DNA of 64,000 bases. Origin: an uncultured Azohydromonas sp. (GTDB taxonomy: Bacteria > Pseudomonadota > Gammaproteobacteria > Burkholderiales > Burkholderiaceae_C). Positions within the stretch are counted from its first letter, which is position 1. Every line of letters begins with the position of its first letter. Made by a program: the position numbers and the translations under genes. Below the pieces are notes generated by a model. It worked only from the letters and a program-made list of their open reading frames with translations. It made no database searches and was not told where the DNA came from. The DNA is taken from the NCBI RefSeq assembly GCF_937926365.1, contig NZ_CALAOH010000226.1:65509-129508 (forward strand), given 5' to 3'. Positions 56,978 through 64,000 of this stretch are shown here, in pieces.

Positions 56978-57628
56978 TCAGTATTCGACAGGCACCGGGT
57001 CGAGGCTGCGCCAGAGATACCAGGTGGCCACCGAACGGTACGGCGCCCAGGCGTCACCGACCTCACGCGCCTCCGCACGTGATACCGGCTCACCGCTGAA
57101 ATAGTTAAGGCTGATGCCACGCAACAGGCCGACGTCGTCCAGCGGCAGCACGTTAGGGCGCATCAAGTGAAAAATGAGGAACATCTCGGCTGTCCATCGA
57201 CCGATGCCGCGCACGGCGACGAGTTCCTCAATGATGGCTTCATCGTCCATCTGCTGCCATTGACGTACGTGAACCGTACCGTCGGTGAAGTGCGTAGCCA
57301 GGTCGCGCAGGTACTCCACCTTACGCGCCGACAGCCCCGCCGCCCGCATGGCCGTAACTTCGAGATCCAGTACGGCCGCAGGCTGCAGCCGAGTGGAGCG
57401 CCCACCGGAAAGCGCGATGAATCGCTCCCACACCGACTGCGCCGCGCGTACCGAGATCTGCTGCCCGACGATGGAGCGCGCCAATGTGGTGAAGGCGTCA
57501 CCGCGGCACTGCAGCCGCGCCTCGCCGAACTGCGGGATGAGCTTGCGCATCACACGGTCACGCTTGGCCAGGTGCTTGCACGCCTCGTCCCAATAGGCAG
57601 GCGTCACGGCGGCGGCCGGGCGCGCCAT
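56978..57628 (-). CDS. DNA-3-methyladenine glycosylase, HhH-GPD family
   Basis: A 216-residue base-excision repair enzyme. The helix-hairpin-helix segment AVRGIGRWTAEMFLIF and the following LPLDDVGLLRGI contain the catalytic Asp of AlkA-like enzymes. ARSIVGQQISVRAAQSVWERF is the typical N-terminal core. It lacks the iron-sulfur cysteines of EndoIII. The start directly abuts the cysS stop (57629), so the two are co-translated. Confidence 0.9.
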   Translation of the reverse strand: MARPAAAVTPAYWDEACKHLAKRDRVMRKLIPQFGEARLQCRGDAFTTLARSIVGQQISVRAAQSVWERFIALSGGRSTRLQPAAVLDLEVTAMRAAGLSARKVEYLRDLATHFTDGTVHVRQWQQMDDEAIIEELVAVRGIGRWTAEMFLIFHLMRPNVLPLDDVGLLRGISLNYFSGEPVSRAEAREVGDAWAPYRSVATWYLWRSLDPVPVEY

Positions 57629-59008
57629 TCAGGCCTTCACCCAGGTCGTGCCCTGCGCCGAGTCCTGCAGCACGATGCCACGCTCGGCCAAGTTACGGCG
57701 GATGGCGTCGGCTGCTGCGAAATCGCGCGCCTTCTTAGCTGCGGCACGTTGCTCGATCAGCCGTTCGATGTCGGCGTTGTCAAGGGTGTTGCCTCCCTGC
57801 AGGAATGCGCGCGGTGACTGCTGCAACAGCCCCAGAACTGCACCCAGTGCCTTGAGCAGCGCAGCCGCGTCTGCCGAGTGACTGCGGTTGACTTCGGCAG
57901 CCAGTTCGAACAACACAGCCACGGCGCCGGGGGTGTTGAAATCCTCGTCCATCGCGGCACGGAAGGCGGCGGCCTGCGGCTGTGTCCAATCGATGGACTC
58001 TAGTGCAGGAACGGCCTCCAAGTTCGCCAGGGCCGTGTAGAGACGGCGCAGCGCGTGGCGGGCGTCCTCGAGGTTGGCATCGCTGAAGTTGAACGGGCTG
58101 CGATAGTGGGTGCGCAACATGAAGAAGCGCACTGTCTCGCCGTCAAAGCTCTTCAGGACATCGCGGATTGTGAAGAAGTTGCCGAGCGATTTCGACATCT
58201 TCTCGTTGTCCACATTGAGGAAGCCGTTGTGCATCCACACGTTGACGAAAGTCTGGCCGGTGGCTCCCTCGCTCTGCGCGATCTCGTTTTCGTGGTGTGG
58301 GAACTGCAGGTCCATCCCGCCGCCGTGGATGTCGAAGTGCTCGCCCAGCAACGCACAGCTCATGGCCGAACACTCGATATGCCAGCCCGGACGGCCTGGC
58401 CCGAAAGAGCTGGAGTATTTGGCATCAGCGGGTTCTTCCGGCTTGGCAGACTTCCACAGCACGAAGTCCAATGGGTCTTCCTTACCTTCCAACACGGCCA
58501 CGCGTTCGCCGGCGCGCAGTTCATCGAGCGACTTGCCGGAGAGCTTGCCGTAGCCAGGGAACTTGCGGACCGCAAAGTTGACGTCGCCCCCGGATGCCCG
58601 GTATGCCAGTCCCTTGTCCTCCAAGCGCTGGATCATTTCCAGCATCTGCGGTACGTATTCGGTAGCGCGCGGCTCGTGCGTCGGTGGCTCAATGCCGATG
58701 GAGGCAACATCCTGGTGCATCGCGGCGATCATCTCGTCGGTGAGCTGCCGTATGGGAATGTTGCGTTCCAGAGCGCGACGGATGATCTTGTCGTCGATGT
58801 CAGTGATGTTGCGTACGTAGGTCACCTTGTAGCCACTGGCCCGCAGCCAACGACTCACGACGTCAAAGGCCATCATCATGCGCGCATGCCCGACATGGCA
58901 CAGGTCGTAGATGGTCATGCCGCACACATACATGCGTACATGCGAGGGTTCTATGGGTGTGAAAGGCTCGACCTGACGGCTGAGCGTGTTATAGATGCGA
59001 AGGGTCAT
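57629..59008 (-). CDS. cysS: Cysteinyl-tRNA synthetase
   Basis: A 459-residue class I synthetase. Zinc and HIGH-type region YVCGMTIYDLCHVGHARMM, HGGGMDLQFPHHENE, and the KMSKS loop NEKMSKSLGN are intact. ATG 59008 (MTLRIYNTLSRQ) is chosen; the longer frame has no homologous N-terminus. It is divergent from the cyclophilin gene across a 126-bp gap that should hold both promoters. Confidence 0.96.
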   Translation of the reverse strand: MTLRIYNTLSRQVEPFTPIEPSHVRMYVCGMTIYDLCHVGHARMMMAFDVVSRWLRASGYKVTYVRNITDIDDKIIRRALERNIPIRQLTDEMIAAMHQDVASIGIEPPTHEPRATEYVPQMLEMIQRLEDKGLAYRASGGDVNFAVRKFPGYGKLSGKSLDELRAGERVAVLEGKEDPLDFVLWKSAKPEEPADAKYSSSFGPGRPGWHIECSAMSCALLGEHFDIHGGGMDLQFPHHENEIAQSEGATGQTFVNVWMHNGFLNVDNEKMSKSLGNFFTIRDVLKSFDGETVRFFMLRTHYRSPFNFSDANLEDARHALRRLYTALANLEAVPALESIDWTQPQAAAFRAAMDEDFNTPGAVAVLFELAAEVNRSHSADAAALLKALGAVLGLLQQSPRAFLQGGNTLDNADIERLIEQRAAAKKARDFAAADAIRRNLAERGIVLQDSAQGTTWVKA

Positions 59009-59134
59009 CGACGGGAAGGCGACAGCTAGCGCCGGGAACGTCCCAGATGCGACCCGCCCGGCAGGCGCCGGCCGGGAAACGGGCGCCGGGGGCTTCAGTA
59101 GAATCGGATCAGTATAGCCAAGGACGTCCAACCC

Positions 59135-59704
59135 ATGATCCGACTGACTGCCCTCACCTCCTTCGGCGCTGTGCTTGCTCTATGCATGACTGCACCCACA
59201 GCATTGGCACAAAAGGTGAAGCTGCAGACCTCAATGGGCGATGTGGTCATTGAAATTGCTGCCGACAAGGCGCCCAAGACTGCGGCCAATTTCTTGCAGT
59301 ATGTACGCGCAGGACAGTACGACGGCACGGTGTTCCATCGTGTCATTGAGGATTTCATGATCCAGGGCGGCGGCATGTTGCCCGACCTGACTGAAAAGCC
59401 CACCCGTGCAGCCATTCCCCTAGAAAGCCGCAACGGCTTGTCCAATGTGCGTGGCAGCGTCGCGATGGCGCGCACCATGGTGCCCGACTCCGCCACAGCC
59501 CAGTTCTTTATCAATGTCAAGGACAACCCCTTCTTGGACCAGCCCAACGCGCGTGACGGCAATGGTTACGCCGTGTTCGGCAAAGTGGTTTCCGGTATGG
59601 AAGTCGTTGACAAGATCCGGCAAGTGCCCACCGGCAATAAAGGCCCCCACCAGAACGTGCCACTGCAGCCAGTGGTGATTAACAAAGCAACCGTAGAGAA
59701 GTGA
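59135..59704 (+). CDS. ppiA: Peptidyl-prolyl cis-trans isomerase, exported cyclophilin
   Basis: A 189-residue cyclophilin with a signal peptide (IRLTALTSFGAVLALCMTAPTALAQ, cleavage near residue 25). Core: FLQYVRAGQYDGTVFHRVIEDFMIQGGG, SVAMARTMVPDSATAQFFINVKDNPFLD. Catalyses proline isomerisation in the periplasm. The next cyclophilin starts 2 bp after its stop; the two share most of the core, a tandem duplication with different locations. Confidence 0.93.
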   Translation: MIRLTALTSFGAVLALCMTAPTALAQKVKLQTSMGDVVIEIAADKAPKTAANFLQYVRAGQYDGTVFHRVIEDFMIQGGGMLPDLTEKPTRAAIPLESRNGLSNVRGSVAMARTMVPDSATAQFFINVKDNPFLDQPNARDGNGYAVFGKVVSGMEVVDKIRQVPTGNKGPHQNVPLQPVVINKATVEK

Positions 59705-59706
59705 AC

Positions 59707-60207
59707 ATGAGCAAGACCATTGAAATGACTACCAGCGCTGGCGCAATCCGCATTGAACTGGACGACGTCAAGGCGCCCGCTACGGTGGAGAACTTCCTGA
59801 GTTACGTGCGAGCTGGCCACTACGACGGCACGGTGTTTCACCGAGTCATTCAGGGTTTCATGATTCAGGGTGGTGGCTTTGAACCCGGCATGAAGCAAAA
59901 GTCCACAGGAGCACCAATCAGCAACGAAAGCGCCAACGGTCTGCGCAACGAGAAGTACACCATTGCCATGGCTCGCACCATGGCGCCGCATTCGGCTACA
60001 GCCCAATTCTTCATCAACACCAAAAATAACGGCTTCCTGGATAAGGACCGTTCTCAGGACGGCTGGGGTTATGCCGTCTTCGGCAAGGTCGTCGCCGGTA
60101 CCGATGTGGTCGATGCCATCGAACGCGTGGCTACTGGTAATCGTGGCGGACACGGCGACGTGCCTGTGCAGGACGTTGTTATTGAGCGCGTGGTCGAGGT
60201 CGCCTGA
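59707..60207 (+). CDS. ppiB: Peptidyl-prolyl cis-trans isomerase, cytoplasmic cyclophilin
   Basis: A 166-residue cyclophilin without a signal peptide. ATG 59707 is preferred to the GTG at 59701, which overlaps the previous stop. Core FLSYVRAGHYDGTVFHRVIQGFMIQGGGFEPG and ARTMAPHSATAQFFINTKNNGFLD parallel the upstream gene. It follows ppiA in one operon and precedes lpxH by 14 bp. Confidence 0.94.
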   Translation: MSKTIEMTTSAGAIRIELDDVKAPATVENFLSYVRAGHYDGTVFHRVIQGFMIQGGGFEPGMKQKSTGAPISNESANGLRNEKYTIAMARTMAPHSATAQFFINTKNNGFLDKDRSQDGWGYAVFGKVVAGTDVVDAIERVATGNRGGHGDVPVQDVVIERVVEVA

Positions 60208-60221
60208 GTACTCCAAAAATT

Positions 60222-60998
60222 ATGGCGGCAGTGCCGGTGCTGCCGCCGCTTGAAGTCATTTCAGCGCCTTCGAGCTGGGAGTGTGTTGATTTCATCAGCG
60301 ATTTGCACCTGGATGCCTCGCGTCCGCACACTTTTGACGCTTGGAAGCGTTTCCTGGCGAAAACGGCTGGGCAGGCAGTGTTCATCCTGGGAGATTTGTT
60401 CGAGGCCTGGATCGGTGACGACGCATGTCGGCAAGAGGCCTTCGAAGCTGAGGCCATCAATGCACTACATCAGGCGGCGCAGCGCCGCTGGATTGGCTTC
60501 CTACCGGGCAATCGGGACTTCCTTGTTGGCTCTGAGCTGCTACAACACATTGGTGTTCACCCTGTTGATGATCCGGCTGTACTTGAGGCACACGGACAGC
60601 GCGTTCTGTTAACGCATGGCGACCTGCTATGCCTGGCGGATGCCAGCTACCAACGTTTTCGCCTCCAGGTACGCGACCCGAACTGGCAGCGCCTGTTCTT
60701 GGCTAAACCCCTGTCCGAGCGTCGCGAACTGGCCCGCAACATGCGGGATGCCAGCCGTCAACACCAAAATGACATGCCCGCCTGGGCAGACGTCGATCTG
60801 AGCGCCGCGCTAGGTTGGCTTACCCAGACACAATGCAATGTCCTAGTACACGGGCATACCCACCGTCCGGGCAGCCAATCCATAGCCCCGGGCTATGAAC
60901 GACATGTCCTGACCGACTGGGAGCTTGACAACTCAGGCCCTGCCCGAGCAGAGATATTGCGTCTCACGCAAGAAGGATTCACAAGAATCAACATTTGA
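60222..60998 (+). CDS. lpxH: UDP-2,3-diacylglucosamine hydrolase
   Basis: A 258-residue calcineurin-like phosphoesterase of lipid A synthesis, splitting UDP-2,3-diacylglucosamine to lipid X. Metal motifs: FISDLHLD, FILGDLFEAWIGDD, GNRDFL and VHGHTHRPG near the C-terminus. ATG 60222. The cyclophilin-lpxH order is typical of beta- and gammaproteobacteria. It ends 1 bp before the mtfA start. Confidence 0.95.
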   Translation: MAAVPVLPPLEVISAPSSWECVDFISDLHLDASRPHTFDAWKRFLAKTAGQAVFILGDLFEAWIGDDACRQEAFEAEAINALHQAAQRRWIGFLPGNRDFLVGSELLQHIGVHPVDDPAVLEAHGQRVLLTHGDLLCLADASYQRFRLQVRDPNWQRLFLAKPLSERRELARNMRDASRQHQNDMPAWADVDLSAALGWLTQTQCNVLVHGHTHRPGSQSIAPGYERHVLTDWELDNSGPARAEILRLTQEGFTRINI

Positions 60999-60999
60999 C

Positions 61000-61794
61000 A
61001 TGTTTACCCGGCTGCGGCAAGCCCTTGAGCAGCGGCGCGAAGCCCGCGCATTGCAGCGAAGGGCTATTCCCGATGCCATATGGCAGTTAACGTTGCGGCG
61101 TTTTCCATTCCTATGTTTCTGTCCCGGAGCAGATCTAATCGTGCTACGGCGCATGTGCAGCCTATTTCTCGATAGCAAGGAGTTCCATGGTGTTGACGGG
61201 TTTGAGCTGCGCAACGACATTGTCGTTGCGGTCGCCGCACAGGCCTGCTTGCCGATCTTGAAATTGGGACTGTCACCGTGCTACGACTCATTTGTGGGCA
61301 TCGTTATGCACGCAGACACGGTTGTTGCCTTACGTGAAACCGTGGATGCATCTGGCGTCGTCCATACCTACGAAGAAGCCCTGGCTGGAGAAGCCGTGGA
61401 GGGGGGGCCTGTCATGCTAAGCTGGAGCGACATCTACGACGGCAAAGGCCCGGCCGGACCTGCTTATAACGTCGTGATCCATGAGTTTGCTCATGTTCTG
61501 GACATGCAAGACGGCGAAGCTAACGGCGTGCCAATGCTGCCTAACCTCCAAGCACAGCGACATTGGCTCGCTGTACTGGAGACGGAGTTCGAGCATCTTT
61601 GCCGTCTGGTAGATAGAGGCATGGAAACAGCTATCGATCCCTATGGATGCGTAGGGTTGGAGGAATTCTTTGCCGTGGCCAGCGAGGCATTCTTCGTCAC
61701 GCCATGGATTCTTAAAGAACAACAGCCGGCGATGTACCGGCTGTTGGTGTCTTACTACCTGCAGGACCCAGCGGAGCACGTTCACCGGGCCTGA
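61000..61794 (+). CDS. mtfA: Zinc-dependent peptidase MtfA
   Basis: A 264-residue M90-family metallopeptidase with HEFAH (His161, Glu162, His165) and a downstream Glu-containing helix (FFAVASEAFFVTP). In E. coli MtfA binds the repressor Mlc and modulates glucose uptake. ATG 61000 is chosen. It starts directly after lpxH; base composition of this segment is lower in GC than the housekeeping genes to the left. Confidence 0.9.
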   Translation: MFTRLRQALEQRREARALQRRAIPDAIWQLTLRRFPFLCFCPGADLIVLRRMCSLFLDSKEFHGVDGFELRNDIVVAVAAQACLPILKLGLSPCYDSFVGIVMHADTVVALRETVDASGVVHTYEEALAGEAVEGGPVMLSWSDIYDGKGPAGPAYNVVIHEFAHVLDMQDGEANGVPMLPNLQAQRHWLAVLETEFEHLCRLVDRGMETAIDPYGCVGLEEFFAVASEAFFVTPWILKEQQPAMYRLLVSYYLQDPAEHVHRA

Positions 61795-61950
61795 TGGCGA
61801 ATTCAACCGGTTGTCGCAACACATACCAAAAGGAGAGTGTTGACATGGCTACTGTCAAACCACAGCATGCCAGTGTTGCTCGTACTGCATAGGGATTACT
61901 GACCGGCGCATAGATTGCTCAACTCGGACAAGGTCTGCAAGGAGGTCAAC
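61795..61950. other. Gap with small leader frame before the IS remnant
   Basis: A 156-bp gap. AAAGGAGAGTG precedes ATG 61845, which opens a 15-codon frame (MATVKPQHASVARTA, stop at 61890-61892). It resembles the leader or a truncated start of a transposase gene. No gene of known function is present. The region marks the change from host genes to IS debris. Confidence 0.4.
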
Positions 61951-62452
61951 ATGGAACAGTTGATTTCGAGCCGGGCCGTCGACTGGCGTGAGGGCCGACG
62001 GCTGCGTGCCTGGGAACTGCAGGGTTGGACACAGGCAGAGATTGCGCAGGCGTTGGGCGTCACACCGGGAGCGGTTTCGCAGTGGATGCGCCGCAGGCGT
62101 GAAGGCGGCGGGATTGCAGCGTTGAACAAGCGCAGCGCCCCCGGGGCGGCGTGCAAGCTCTCAGCCGAACAGCGCGCTCTGGGACGGCGCGCCGATCCAT
62201 CGCAGTCGCGCCGTCAAGCAGTTCCTGCATGAGGAGGGTGGCGAGAGGCTGCATCTCGAACGCTTCCCTGGATACGCCCCCGAGCTCGATCCCCAGGAGG
62301 GAATCTGGCGGCACCTGAAGCATGTCGAGATGCGCAACGTCTGCTGTGCCAACCTCGCTGAAACCCGAAAAAAACTACGCGGTGCCTGCCAGCGACTCCG
62401 GCAGAAGCCTCGCATCATCCGGGCCTGCATTGCACATGCTGGCTTGGTTTAG
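61951..62452 (+). pseudogene. IS630-family transposase, deleted and frameshifted
   Basis: The N-terminal part (ATG 61951, AGGAGG upstream) is an HTH domain: RRLRAWELQGWTQAEIAQALGVTPGAVSQWMRRRREGG. It ends at 62232. From about 62216 another frame gives the C-terminus LERFPGYAPELDPQEGIWRHLKH with the end of the DDE site (D-PQE) and stops at 62450-62452. The middle part with the first two Asp residues is missing, so the transposase is inactive. Confidence 0.82.
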
Positions 62453-62553
62453 CGTGAGCGTCCGGCGACACCACGTTGATCTGTTGAGGGAAGTCCGCAA
62501 CGATGCCGGCCCCGCGTGTGGCAGGCAGTAGTGATGCCGGCCGATTGGGTCGG

Positions 62554-63996
62554 TCAGGACGGGCGCCAGCGATGCGGCAGCAGCTCGTCGATGCGGCTGG
62601 CCGGATGGCTGTGGATGCGCGCCAGCACGTCGCGCAGGTAGGCCCAGGGATCGATCCCGCAAAGTTTTGCAGACTGCACCAGGCTCATGACCACGGCCGC
62701 GCGCTGGCCGGCGAGCTCGCTGCCGACGAACAGCCAATTTTTCGCTCCGAGTTTCCAGGGCTTGATCTGCTGCTCCAGGTGGTTGTTGTCGATGAGCACG
62801 CGCCCATCGCTCAGGTGCAACGTCAGCGCATCCCAGCCGTTGAGGCTGTAGTCAATGGCCTTGGCGATGGCTCCGCCGGCCACGCGCTGGCGTTGCAGCT
62901 TCAGCCATGCATGCAGCTCGTCCCACAGCGGACGGCTCAGGCGCTGACGGCCATCGAGCCGGTCCTGGGGCGTCATGCCCGCCAGAAGACTCTCGACGTG
63001 GTAGATGCGTGCCCAGCGCTGCATGGCTTCCAACGCCACGGGGCTGGCGCTGGCAGCATGCTTGCTCAATTCCTCAAAGCGGCGCCTTGCATGAGCAGCA
63101 CAGCCAGCGGCCTGCCGCCCGGGCTGGGTCCTGGGGGCCAGCACAGCCGCGTAGGCGGCGTACTGGTCGCACACCAGCGTGCCGCGCCAGGGCGGTTCGG
63201 GGTATGGCGGGCCCTTGCCGCCGAGGAAGGCCAGCGGGTACTGCGCCCCGCGGCCGTTACAGAAGTCGTAGATGACACCCGGTGCACCGTCCAGCGGGCT
63301 GCGCGCATAGGCCCAGACGTAGGCCTTCTTGGTCTTGCCACGGCCGGGGTCCAGCAGCGGCACCGGTGTCTCGTCGGCGTGCAGCACCGCCGCGCTGAGC
63401 ACGAAGCGCTTGTGCGCCTCGTACAGCGGCAGCAGCCACGCACCGCCCTGGCCGGACCACGACGCCAGCGTCGAGCGCGGTGTGTGCACGCCCGATCGGG
63501 CGTTGATGTCTTCCTGGCGGTAGTACGGCAGGTGGTCCACGAAGCGGCTGATCATCGTGTGCGCCACCAGGCCGCTGGCCGGGATGCCGCCGTCGACCAC
63601 GTCGGGCTCGGCCGGCTCCTGCACCAGACGTTCGCAGCAGCGACACGCCCACTTGCCGTAGATGTGGCGGTGCACGAAGAACTGCGCGGGAACGATGTCG
63701 AGCTTCTCGCTGACGTCCTCGCCCACGCGCGTCATCAAGCGCCCGCAACCCGGTGTCGGGCAGTGGGTGTCCTCGGGCTCGTGGCGGTGCTCCACGCGCT
63801 TGAGGTGTTCGGGCAGCGCCTGGCGGCGCGGGCGCCGAGGCGCTGCCTTGAGCGACGACGGCGTCTCGGGCATCGTCGCGCGCAAGGCCGCGAGCTGGGC
63901 TTCGAGGCTGGCCTCGTCCTCGACGAGGGTCTCGGCGAACAGCGCACCCGAGTTCGACACCAAATCGCGTAAGTTGTTGATCTGTATAGGGCGCAA
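62554..63996 (-). CDS. IS66-family transposase (TnpC), N-terminus possibly altered
   Basis: A frame of at least 480 residues; it starts at TTG 63996 or continues past the window. Zinc region (HCPTPGCGRLM and WACRCCERL), then DDE residues in LHADETPVPLLD, GTLVCDQYAAY and LIDNNHLEQQIKPWKLGAKNWLFVGS, with HARRRFEEL between. The first 40 residues (RDLVSNSGALFAETLVEDEASLEAQL) are shorter than usual for TnpC, where a long coiled coil follows the start, suggesting an internal deletion. TnpA and TnpB would lie outside. No clear terminal inverted repeat was found at 62453-62553. Confidence 0.85.
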   Translation of the reverse strand: MRPIQINNLRDLVSNSGALFAETLVEDEASLEAQLAALRATMPETPSSLKAAPRRPRRQALPEHLKRVEHRHEPEDTHCPTPGCGRLMTRVGEDVSEKLDIVPAQFFVHRHIYGKWACRCCERLVQEPAEPDVVDGGIPASGLVAHTMISRFVDHLPYYRQEDINARSGVHTPRSTLASWSGQGGAWLLPLYEAHKRFVLSAAVLHADETPVPLLDPGRGKTKKAYVWAYARSPLDGAPGVIYDFCNGRGAQYPLAFLGGKGPPYPEPPWRGTLVCDQYAAYAAVLAPRTQPGRQAAGCAAHARRRFEELSKHAASASPVALEAMQRWARIYHVESLLAGMTPQDRLDGRQRLSRPLWDELHAWLKLQRQRVAGGAIAKAIDYSLNGWDALTLHLSDGRVLIDNNHLEQQIKPWKLGAKNWLFVGSELAGQRAAVVMSLVQSAKLCGIDPWAYLRDVLARIHSHPASRIDELLPHRWRPS

Positions 63997-64000
63997 CCTT

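Overview
The window is a GC-rich chromosomal segment from a betaproteobacterium, most likely Burkholderiales (Comamonadaceae-like). This is inferred from the gene order (NRDE-DUF4936-ygfZ-mltG-tmk-holB-pilZ-tatD-ankyrin; lysC-tilS-accA-glycosylase-cysS-cyclophilins-lpxH) and from REP-like palindromes of the GCCCGC/GCGGGC type. Two mobile elements interrupt the host sequence, and the right end is insertion-sequence debris.

Layout. (1) 1-~8.6 kb: the right end of a prophage. It holds tail genes, a terminator, a holin-like/SAR-endolysin lysis pair, an opposite-strand pair that includes a sialate-O-acetylesterase-type esterase, and a tyrosine integrase next to dusA, a known prophage target gene. 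(2) 8.6-37.3 kb: host DNA. It contains dusA, a cardiolipin synthase, a reverse-strand putrescine/gamma-glutamyl catabolic cluster (two aminotransferases, a PuuD hydrolase, two glutamine-synthetase-like ligases, an aldehyde dehydrogenase, an EamA transporter), a six-gene mxaRSACKL-type cluster (MoxR ATPase, DUF58, MxaA, two vWA proteins, MxaK) with no methanol dehydrogenase gene in view, isocitrate lyase with a repeat-rich control region, an esterase, a GNAT enzyme and a housekeeping block. (3) 37.36-53.20 kb: a 15.8-kb element in the 3' end of tRNA-Ser(GCT), bounded by a 14-bp direct repeat. (4) 53.2-61.8 kb: host tRNA-Ser, lysC, tilS, accA, a DNA glycosylase, cysS, two cyclophilins, lpxH and mtfA. 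(5) 61.8-64 kb: a broken IS630-type transposase and an IS66-type transposase.

The tRNA-Ser element is the most unusual part. It looks like a P4-type satellite: integrase, AlpA, Bro-N antirepressor, an Ash-like ORF over an inverted-repeat array that resembles P4 RNA immunity, a CHC2 zinc-finger protein and a RepA-like AAA ATPase. It also carries a DUF5681 protein, four small proteins with a shared N-terminal motif, and a full-length tail tape-measure protein, but no capsid, portal, large terminase or other tail genes. Besides its two ends it contains three internal copies of an attachment-site-like structure: TGGCGGA-N7-TCCGCCA, with a tandem TGRTGGGT-N4-TGATGGGT motif (one degenerate copy) 34-36 bp away. 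The structures divide the element into four blocks of 3.6-4.2 kb that differ in gene content, and the 7-bp centre differs at every site. I know of no described element organised this way; it is my main candidate for an undescribed system.

All calls are by eye from sequence and translations. Family names come from recognised motifs, not database searches.
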